NCBI GenBank assembly: GCA_040901465.1
Contig: JBBDYN010000009.1
Span: 1-47,257, forward strand
Direction of reading: 5' to 3'
Length of the DNA stretch: 47,257 bases
Origin: JAUSIF01 sp040901465
Lineage (GTDB): Bacteria; Pseudomonadota; Alphaproteobacteria; Rhizobiales; Xanthobacteraceae
Part shown: positions 41,299-47,257 of the stretch, in pieces
Numbering within the stretch: the stretch's first letter is position 1
Layout: every line of letters starts with the position of its first letter
The notes under the pieces: generated by a model
Seen by the model: the letters and a program-made list of their open reading frames with translations, nothing else
Told to the model about the DNA's origin: nothing
Databases searched by the model: none
Position numbers and translations under genes: made by a program

Positions 41299-41699
41299 TG
41301 CTCTGCCTGTGGAGATCGCCCGCATGCGCCGTTGCCGCCGAAAACGCCGAGCGCCGCATCGCGGGCAGGGCCAAAAATGTTCGTTGGAAGAAGCACTACC
41401 CCACCCAGTTACCTGAACACGACGACGCCCCGGCCCGACCGTGGGCGCGCTCTGCCGCGAACGCGTGCCGCGCACACGGCACAAATTTGACCCGTCCTCC
41501 GCGCTCGGAAACGCGCTGCACGCGCCCGAGTTCCACGGGACCAGCCGCCGCGGCCGAAATTTTCAGAGCGACGCGATAAAAAATGATCTGCGATTGTCGA
41601 GCGGCTAGAATCTATCGAAGGATCAAGGATTTCGGCGTTCGATCGAGCGGACACGCGGCCAATGCCGTCACGACGCGCGAGAAGCGCCCCGCTCGCCGC
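41299..41699. other. Non-coding gap between vWA cassette and recN
   Basis: About 400 bp with no supported gene. An AT-rich patch at about 41573-41640 (with GATAAAAAATGATC) may hold the vWA-operon promoter, read leftwards. No palindromic element of the family seen elsewhere is present. Confidence 0.5.
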
Positions 41700-43370
41700 C
41701 TACCCCGCCCCCGCGATCAGCCGCTCCGCCGCCTTGCGCGCTTCCTCGGTGATCTCCGCGCCCGCGAGCATGCGTGCGATTTCCTCGCGCTTGAGCTTCG
41801 GGTCGAGCGCGCGCACGCGCGTCGCGACGCGCTTTTTGCCGTCGACCGCCTCCTTGAGCACGAGGAAATGGTTCGCCGCCCGCGCCGCCACCTGCGGCGC
41901 GTGGGTGACCGAGAGCACCTGTACCTTTTCCCCCAAGCGAGCAAGCCTTGCGCCGATCGCGTCGGACACGGCGCCGCCCACCGCCGTGTCGATCTCGTCG
42001 AACACGAGGGTGGGCGCCGACCCGCGGTCCGCGAGCACGACCTTGAGCGCGAGCAGAAAGCGCGCGAGCTCGCCGCCGGACGCGACCTTCATCAAGGGCC
42101 CCGGCTTGGAGCCGGGATTCGTGCGCACCCAGAATTCCACCCGGTCGAAGCCTTCGGGCCCCGGTGCCGCGGGATCGCTCTCGATCTCGGTGATGAATTC
42201 CGCGCGCTCGAGCTTCAAGGGCGCCAGCTCCGCATTCACCGCCTCGCCGAGCGCCTTGGCTGCCTTTTGCCGCGCCTTCGAAAGCGCCTCGGCAGCCGCG
42301 CGGAATCCCTTCTCCGCCTCGCCCGCCGCGGCCTCAAGCGCGGCAAGCTTCTCCGCGCCGCGGTCGATCGCCTCGAGATCGGACTTGAAGCGCGCCGCCA
42401 CCGCCGGCAATTCCTCCACCGTCGCACCGTATTTCCGCGCCGCCGCGCGCAAACCGAACAGCCGCTCCTCGATCCGCTCCAGTTCCTTGGGATCGAAATC
42501 GGCGATCCTGAGCGCCGTTTCCAGCCCCGCGCGCGCGTCTTCCAGCGACTGCAGCGCGAGATCGAGCGCCTTCACCGGGCCACTGACGAGATCGCCGGCG
42601 TCCGCCACGCGCCGCTCGAGGCGCCGCAGGACCGCCGCGAGCGTCGGCACCGGCGATGCGCTACCTGCGACCGCCTCGTGCGCGTCGCGCAAATCGTCCG
42701 CGGCTTTCTCGGCGCGCATCAACGCGGCGCGCCGGTCAGCGAGCGTCCGTTCCTCGCCCGCCTCGGGCGCGAGCACCGTGAGCTCCTCCACCGCGTGGCG
42801 GATGAAATCCGCCTCCGAGAGCGCACGCTTCAAGCGTTCGCGTTCGGCCGCCACTGCCTGCTCGCATAGCTTCCACGCGCTCCACAGCCGGCTCACGTCG
42901 GCCGTGCGCTCGAGATGCCCGCCGAAAGAGTCGAGCAAAGCCCGGTGCGTCGCGGAATCAACGAGCGCGCGCTCGTCGTGCTGCCCGTGGATTTCCACGA
43001 GCCGCTGCCCGACTTGCCGCAGCACCTGCACCGTCACCGGCTGGTCGTTGATGAAGGCGCGCGTGCGCCCGTCGGCGAGCTGCACCCGCCGCAGGATGAG
43101 ATCGCCGTCGCCATCAAGATCGTTTGCCCGCAAAATCAAGCGCGCCGGATGATCCGCCTTCACGTCGAAGGCGGCCGTGATCTGTCCCTGCTCCACGCCC
43201 TGGCGCACGAGCGCGGCGTCCCCGCGCGAACCGAGCGCAAGCGCAAACGCGTCGAGCACGATCGATTTGCCGGCACCGGTCTCCCCGGTGAGCACGGTCA
43301 GCTTGGGTTCCAGATCGATGTCGAGGCGGTCGATCAGGACGATGTCGCGGATGGAGAGATGAGCGAGCAT
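41700..43370 (-). CDS. recN: DNA repair protein RecN
   Basis: A 556-residue SMC-like ATPase of double-strand-break repair. Walker A is TGETGAGKSIVLDAF near the N-terminus, the signature region is SGGELARFLLALK and Walker B is TLVFDEIDTAVGG in the C-terminal lobe. The middle (about 150-400) is Ala/Glu/Arg-rich coiled coil. The start MLAHLSIRDIVLIDRLD is canonical. It lies on the same strand as bamD, lpxC and ftsZ, in the order usual for Rhizobiales. In many relatives ligA directly follows recN; here the vWA/PP2C/kinase cassette and dinB intervene. Confidence 0.97.
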   Translation of the reverse strand: MLAHLSIRDIVLIDRLDIDLEPKLTVLTGETGAGKSIVLDAFALALGSRGDAALVRQGVEQGQITAAFDVKADHPARLILRANDLDGDGDLILRRVQLADGRTRAFINDQPVTVQVLRQVGQRLVEIHGQHDERALVDSATHRALLDSFGGHLERTADVSRLWSAWKLCEQAVAAERERLKRALSEADFIRHAVEELTVLAPEAGEERTLADRRAALMRAEKAADDLRDAHEAVAGSASPVPTLAAVLRRLERRVADAGDLVSGPVKALDLALQSLEDARAGLETALRIADFDPKELERIEERLFGLRAAARKYGATVEELPAVAARFKSDLEAIDRGAEKLAALEAAAGEAEKGFRAAAEALSKARQKAAKALGEAVNAELAPLKLERAEFITEIESDPAAPGPEGFDRVEFWVRTNPGSKPGPLMKVASGGELARFLLALKVVLADRGSAPTLVFDEIDTAVGGAVSDAIGARLARLGEKVQVLSVTHAPQVAARAANHFLVLKEAVDGKKRVATRVRALDPKLKREEIARMLAGAEITEEARKAAERLIAGAG

Positions 43371-43458
43371 GGGCAGCCGGAAGTGGACTTGGGAAAACGG
43401 AGTCTATCCCAAGTGCCGGGACGGATCGCAAGCCATAGCGATCTTATCGCTTTCGTTC

Positions 43459-43862
43459 TGTCATCCCGGCCAAGCGAACCCGCGTCAGCGGGCGAGCGCG
43501 AGCCGGGATCCAGGAACACAGAATCAAAGGTAATTCGCAGCCAAATCTCGCTAATCAGGATTGACCTTCTCGATCAGTTCAATTTTCCACGCCCTCCGCC
43601 AACGTTTGATGCGTTTCTCCGCCGCAATCGCATCCTCAATCCGCTGAAACTCTTCTACGCCTGGTCACTCCGTACCGAGCTGTAAAACCGCCGACCTCCC
43701 CGGTCTTGTGTTGCGCTACGCGCAAAGAAAGTTCGGACGTAACGCCAACGTACAGCGTTCCTTTCGGTCCACTCGCCATGACGTAAAGAAAGTAAGCCAT
43801 CAAGCGCGATGTTCCTGGGTCCCGGCTCGCGACACCTGCGGCGTCGCTCGGCCGGGATGACA
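43459..43862. mobile_element. Composite palindromic element carrying a GIY-YIG nuclease remnant
   Basis: The left end (43459-43520) and the right end (43807-43862) are inverted copies: TGTCATCCCGGCC...GCGAGCCGGGATCCAGGAACA against its reverse complement with few differences. Each end is itself a hairpin (arm 1 CCCGGC/GCCGGG; arm 2 likewise). Together they have the four-way plan of the other repeats, with CCAGGAACA/TGTTCCTGG as the central stem. The loop of that stem is a GIY-YIG nuclease gene that starts 7 bases from the right end and stops about 30 bases from the left end. The whole looks like a 404-bp gene-bearing parent of the shorter repeats. Confidence 0.75.
43551..43800 (-). pseudogene. 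GIY-YIG nuclease family protein, frameshifted
   Basis: The ATG at 43800 opens MAYFLYVM, then TLYVGVTSELSLRVAQHK and EVGGFTARYGVT, the GIY and YIG strands and the Arg-helix of the compact GIY-YIG family (COG2827-like, about 85-100 residues). After this the frame breaks near 43655-43662. In another frame the sequence resumes as VEEFQRIEDAIAAEK, RIKRWRRAWKIELIE, stopping with TAG at 43551-43553. The two parts together form one family-like protein with the usual catalytic Glu region, so about two bases appear lost (or one gained). The gene is inside the composite element at 43459-43862. A sequencing error cannot be excluded. Confidence 0.8.
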
Positions 43863-43918
43863 TCATTAAAGCGCTTGCATTCGCGCACGATAGCCGGACG
43901 GTCGTCGGTCCGTGGCTG

Positions 43919-44782
43919 TCAGCTGTTGCTCGGCTTGATCCCGAACGCACGGCTGATCCAGGAGCCCTTGTCTTCCTTCGGCGGGGTGCCGCCGGTCTGC
44001 ACGAGGGCGTAGGCGTCCTTGTACCAGGGGCTGTCCGGGAAATTGTGCCCAAGCACGGCGGTCGCCGTCTGCGCCTCGCCCGCGATGCCGAGCGCCATGT
44101 AACACTCCGCGAGGCGCATCAGCGCCTCCTCCACGTGCCGCGTCGTCTGATATTGCGTCACCACCGCCTTGAAGCGGTTGATCGCGCCCGTGTAATTGCG
44201 CCGGTCGAGGTAATAGCGCCCGACCAGCATCTCCTTGCCGGCGAGCTGGTCGCGCGCGACCTCGACCTTGCGCCGCGCGCTCTCCGCGTATTCGGTGTCG
44301 GGATATTTCCGCACCACCTCGTCGAGCGCCCGCATCGCCCGCACCGTGCGTTCCTGATCGCGGGTGATGTCCGGGATTTGATCGTAGTAGGACGAGGCCA
44401 TCAGGTACTGCGCGTAAGCGGCATCGGGGCTGCCCGGATGCAGCGCCACGTAGCGGCGCGCGGCCTGGATCGTCTCCTCGTGCTTGCCGATTTCGTAATA
44501 TGTGTAGGCGGACATCAAGAGCGACTTGCGCGCCCATTCCGAATAGGGGTGCTGCCGGTCGACTTCCTCGAACTTCTTCGCCGCGTCCTCGTATTCCTTG
44601 CGGTTCAGCAGCGTCAGGCCTTCGTTATAGAGCTTGTCCGCCGGCTCGTCGGGCAGGAGCGATTGCTTGTCGTCGCCGAAAAAATTGGCGCAGCCGCCGA
44701 GCGAAACCGCGAGCAGGATCGCCGCGAGCCCGAAATAGATGCCGAAACCGGCGCTGCGGATGCGGTCGAGAAGCCGACGCAT
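43919..44782 (-). CDS. bamD: Outer membrane protein assembly factor BamD
   Basis: A 287-residue lipoprotein of the BAM complex. A signal sequence (GIYFGLAAILLAVSLGGC) ends in the lipobox LGGC, so the mature protein begins with a lipidated Cys. Several TPR-like helices follow (LYNEGLTLLNRKEYEDAAKKF, WARKSLLMSAYTYYEIGKH). It helps insert beta-barrel proteins in the outer membrane. The ATG at 44782 was chosen because it directly precedes the signal peptide; a longer frame adds 22 unlikely Gly-rich residues. In the conserved recN-bamD-lpxC-ftsZ order, with 124 bp to lpxC. Confidence 0.94.
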   Translation of the reverse strand: MRRLLDRIRSAGFGIYFGLAAILLAVSLGGCANFFGDDKQSLLPDEPADKLYNEGLTLLNRKEYEDAAKKFEEVDRQHPYSEWARKSLLMSAYTYYEIGKHEETIQAARRYVALHPGSPDAAYAQYLMASSYYDQIPDITRDQERTVRAMRALDEVVRKYPDTEYAESARRKVEVARDQLAGKEMLVGRYYLDRRNYTGAINRFKAVVTQYQTTRHVEEALMRLAECYMALGIAGEAQTATAVLGHNFPDSPWYKDAYALVQTGGTPPKEDKGSWISRAFGIKPSNS

Positions 44783-44906
44783 GAACCCAACTACCCCTCT
44801 TCGGCCCGGCCGGCCCGAGCCGGCCCCGTCCGGGCCACCTCGTATCAAGAACGAGAATAGCGCGCAAAGGCGCTAAAGACGCAATAGGACGCGATTGTGG
44901 CGAGGG

Positions 44907-45854
44907 TTAAGACAGGTCGGCGCGATAGGCCGGAACAGCCACCGGAACGCCGAGATCGGCGTGGCCGCGCGGACGGCGGCGCCTGGACTCGATCACGGTC
45001 CAAGCCGATTTGTCGGCCGCGAGGGCCGAAACCACCTGGGCATTGAGCTTGTGGCCGCCGCAGACCGAGCGGTAGCGGCCCAAGATCGGCAGGCCCGCAA
45101 GCGTAAGATCCCCGATCGCGTCGAGCGCCTTGTGGCGGACGAATTCGTCCGGATAGCGCAGTCCGGTCGGATTCAGAATGCGGTCGTCGGCGAGGCAGAT
45201 GGTGTTTTCCAGGGACGCCCCGAGCGCGTAACCGGAGCTCCAGAGCTTTGCCACGTCCGACATGAAGCCGAACGTGCGAGCCCGCGCCAGATCGCGCTCG
45301 AACGTTTCGCGCGAAAGCGTGGCCGCGTAGCGCTGGCGTCCGATCAGGCGATGGTCGAAATCGATCTCGATTTCGATCCGGAAGCCCGCGTCATAAGGCA
45401 GCAATTCGCCGCTCGCACGGCCGTCCTGCACGCGCACCGGCTTGAGAATCTTGAGGTAGCGGCGCGGCGCGGCCTGGGTCTCTAGCCCGGCCGAATTGAT
45501 GGCTTCCACGAAAGCCGCGGCGCTGCCGTCGAAGATCGGCACTTCGTTGCCGTCGACCTCGATGATCACATTGTCGACGCCGAGCCCCGCGAGCGCCGCC
45601 AACAGATGCTCGACGGTCGAGCAAAGCGCGCCATGGCCGTCGCCGATCACGGTGGCAAAGTCGGTATTGCGGACGGCGGCCGGCGAGGCACTGACAACGC
45701 GGTGCGGCGTGCCGTCATGGCTCGGCCGGGAAAACAAAATGCCGGAATTGGCTTCCGCAGGAAGCAGCGAAACGCGCGCCGGCGTCCCGCTATGGACCCC
45801 GCGGCCCATGAGATCGACGCGCTGCGCCAATGTGGTTTGGAAACTCGCCCTCAT
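44907..45854 (-). CDS. lpxC: UDP-3-O-acyl-N-acetylglucosamine deacetylase
   Basis: A 315-residue zinc amidase that commits to lipid A synthesis. Zinc ligands are the His in TVEHLLAALAGL and the His/Asp pair in VRHKALDAIGDL. The N-terminal TLAQRVDLMGRGVHSGTP is canonical. A catalytic Glu lies in HLLAALAGLGVDNVIIEV, and His near CGGHKLNAQVV. The ATG at 45854 gives the usual length (about 305-320); an upstream in-frame GTG at 45926 would add 24 residues. It is downstream of ftsZ on the same strand, as in most alphaproteobacteria. Confidence 0.94.
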   Translation of the reverse strand: MRASFQTTLAQRVDLMGRGVHSGTPARVSLLPAEANSGILFSRPSHDGTPHRVVSASPAAVRNTDFATVIGDGHGALCSTVEHLLAALAGLGVDNVIIEVDGNEVPIFDGSAAAFVEAINSAGLETQAAPRRYLKILKPVRVQDGRASGELLPYDAGFRIEIEIDFDHRLIGRQRYAATLSRETFERDLARARTFGFMSDVAKLWSSGYALGASLENTICLADDRILNPTGLRYPDEFVRHKALDAIGDLTLAGLPILGRYRSVCGGHKLNAQVVSALAADKSAWTVIESRRRRPRGHADLGVPVAVPAYRADLS

Positions 45855-46110
45855 CCCCACCGTCCGGAGTCCATCGGCCGCTCGAACGCGCCTTTGGACC
45901 CCTGCCCCAACACTGGTCCCCGTCACTGCGTTAACCGCGTAGTCGGGTCAAAAAGCCAAGAACCCGTGCGGCTGCTTTGGTTAAGCGAAACGATATCGGT
46001 GACAGGGATTGTCGCAAGTCACGGTTTTTTACCATTTGTTACCGAAAACCGTCGGGATCGCGCCTGTTTCCGGCCATTTTCTCCGCCCCTTGGGCGGTCT
46101 GTCACAAATG
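45855..46110. other. Intergenic region upstream of lpxC
   Basis: No gene is supported. The lpxC promoter should lie here, and AT-richer DNA is seen around 46015-46060 (with TTTTTTACC). A CGCCCCTTGGGCGG hairpin is near 46084. The region after 46110 is the ftsZ terminator. Confidence 0.5.
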
Positions 46111-46148
46111 AAAAGGCGCCCGACCATCACGGCGCGGCGCCTTTTTTT
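46111..46148. terminator. Bidirectional rho-independent terminator after ftsZ
   Basis: AAAAGGCGCC (46111-46120) pairs with GGCGCC (46136-46141), with TTTTTTT on the plus side and, read on the minus strand, TTTTCATTT after the hairpin. It closes the ftsZ transcript 27 bp beyond its stop. Confidence 0.8.
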
Positions 46149-46174
46149 GCGGGAACCTGTGGATAGCGGGCAGT

Positions 46175-47257
46175 TCAGTTGGCCTGGCGACGGAGGAAAG
46201 CAGGGATTTCCAGTTCGTCGTCCTCGATTCGCCCGCGGCTGGACCGGGCCCCCGAATCAAGGGTCGCCGGCCGGCCTGCCGGGCGTCTCGAATACTCCGA
46301 TACCTGCTCCTGCGTGCGCCGCTCCGGCGCCGGCCGGTATTCGCGCTCGTCGCGCTCCTGCCGGTCGTCGTGCCGCGGTTCTAGTTCGTGCGGCTCGTAG
46401 GCTGGCTCCGCTTCCTCGCGCCGGCCCAGGCCGACTTGGGCAAGCCGTTGCAGGAGCGACATGCGCTTGCGCTCCAGCGCGTGATGTTCGGTCGGTTCAC
46501 CACGGTTCGCACGGATCTCGTTCTGCGCCGGCACCGGCAGCTCCTCGACGCGCGGCATGCGCGGCATGCGGCTTCCGGCCCGCTCCGGCCGCGGTGGCAG
46601 GAACGGCCGGATCGGCTCTTCCGCATGGTCCTCGATCGACTCTTCGTCGCGCATGGGCTCGAAGAACGACGGCCGCGGCGCCAACGGCCGGATCGTCACT
46701 TCGTCGATCGCCGTCTCGCGGTCGTGGTGGTCGTCGTCGTGCAGCGCCGGCTGCAACGGCGCGGGCGCCGGCTCCCGATAGGAATGCGGCGTGCGATGCT
46801 GCTCGCGGCCATGATCGAAAGCGCGCGCGACCGCCATGCGTCCGGCGACCGACGCGGCGCTGAACCGGTTGTTGATTGCCGGCGCCATCTCGGCGCGCGA
46901 GGTTCCGTCGATGCCGGTGGCCACCACCGACACTCGCACGATGCCATCGAGGCTCTGATCGAATGTCGCACCCAGGATGATGTTCGCATCCGTATCAACT
47001 TCCTCGCGGATGCGGCTCGCCGCTTCGTCGACCTCGTAGAGCGTGAGGTCTTGCCCGCCGGTAATGGAAATCAGCAGGCCCTTGGCGCCGCGCATCGACG
47101 TCTCGTCGAGCAGCGGATTGGAAATCGCAGCCTCGGCGGCGACCGTCGCACGCTTCTCGCCGGAAGCCTCCCCCGTGCCCATCATCGCCTTGCCCATTTC
47201 GCGCATGACCGTGCGCACGTCGGCGAAGTCGAGATTGATGAGCCCTTCCTTGACCAT
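46175..47257 (-). CDS. ftsZ: Cell division protein FtsZ, C-terminal part
   Basis: The gene runs out of the window at 47257, so its start is outside. The 360 codons seen cover the end of the GTPase-domain region (GLINLDFADVRTVMREMGKA, the SAISNPL-like AAISNPLLDE and GATFDQSLDGIVRVSVVATG of the C-terminal subdomain). A long Arg/Glu/Pro-rich disordered linker and the conserved terminal peptide ELEIPAFLRRQAN, which binds FtsA and other partners, follow. A long linker is typical of Rhizobiales FtsZ. It heads the lpxC-bamD-recN direction here, with a strong terminator after it. Confidence 0.96.
   Translation of the reverse strand: MVKEGLINLDFADVRTVMREMGKAMMGTGEASGEKRATVAAEAAISNPLLDETSMRGAKGLLISITGGQDLTLYEVDEAASRIREEVDTDANIILGATFDQSLDGIVRVSVVATGIDGTSRAEMAPAINNRFSAASVAGRMAVARAFDHGREQHRTPHSYREPAPAPLQPALHDDDHHDRETAIDEVTIRPLAPRPSFFEPMRDEESIEDHAEEPIRPFLPPRPERAGSRMPRMPRVEELPVPAQNEIRANRGEPTEHHALERKRMSLLQRLAQVGLGRREEAEPAYEPHELEPRHDDRQERDEREYRPAPERRTQEQVSEYSRRPAGRPATLDSGARSSRGRIEDDELEIPAFLRRQAN

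Noticed and set aside
41662..43152. Plus-strand open frames over recN
   Set aside because: Antisense to recN, whose Walker motifs and length are fully convincing.
43636..44052. Minus-strand open frame of 138 codons including the GIY-YIG start
   Set aside because: Its first part is out-of-context Arg/Ser-rich sequence from the bamD side and repeat; only the part from 43800 is family-like, so it is described as a pseudogene start.
1..47257. CRISPR array
   Set aside because: Repeats are palindromic, unequal in length, and dispersed among genes with no regular spacers or cas genes.

Overview
The window looks like an assembled contig from a GC-rich alphaproteobacterium of the order Rhizobiales/Hyphomicrobiales, near the Bradyrhizobiaceae or Xanthobacteraceae. 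Supporting signs are a circularly permuted two-piece tmRNA, an alpha-type SspB, a ligA/recN/bamD/lpxC/ftsZ block in the order usual for this group, and many palindromic intergenic repeats. Three 10-N gaps (5548-5557, 24901-24910, 25940-25949) show that it is a draft assembly. The genus cannot be fixed from the sequence alone.

Region 1 (1-9.0 kb) is a catabolic and uptake block: RidA, a divergent LysR regulator, a cyclase/arylformamidase-type hydrolase, an amidase, and a complete branched-chain amino acid type (HAAT) ABC transporter (binding protein, LivH, a LivM-LivG fusion, LivF). The likely job is uptake and hydrolysis of an amide or imide substrate of unknown identity. Region 2 (9.3-17.6 kb) holds ssrA (tmRNA, predicted tag ANDNYAPVAQAA) directly upstream of sspB, the ClpXP adaptor for that tag. 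It continues with folA, a large AsmA-family protein, a D-lactate dehydrogenase-like flavoprotein, a GFA-fold protein, a hotdog thioesterase and a small unknown protein. Region 3 (17.7-27.9 kb) carries prmA, an FAD monooxygenase, an M3 oligopeptidase, a PNPOx-like protein, a UvrD/PcrA helicase with two palindromic repeats in its coding sequence, and an aminopeptidase P.

Region 4 (27.9-32.0 kb) is a five-gene cluster: a Tat-exported binding protein, ATPase, permease, NifU-like protein and DsrE-like protein. Three of the five carry Cys-Cys pairs, which suggests sulfur or metal/thiol handling. A DUF3309 membrane peptide follows. Region 5 (32.3-47.3 kb) is the ligA ... recN-bamD-lpxC-ftsZ chromosomal block. 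Between ligA and recN lie dinB, a VOC protein and a TerY-P-type signalling cassette: two paralogous vWA proteins, a PP2C phosphatase and a divergent kinase with an OB-like domain and a C-terminal membrane anchor.

The most unusual signal is a family of about a dozen composite palindromes that can each fold as a four-way junction: an outer closing stem, arm 1, a central CCA...TGG stem, and arm 2. All but one lie to the right of 20 kb. One copy (43459-43862) carries a frameshifted GIY-YIG nuclease gene as the loop of its central arm, which suggests that the family is, or was, mobilised by that nuclease. Two copies sit in frame inside uvrD between helicase motifs II and III, and another supplies the C-terminal tail of the NifU-like protein.
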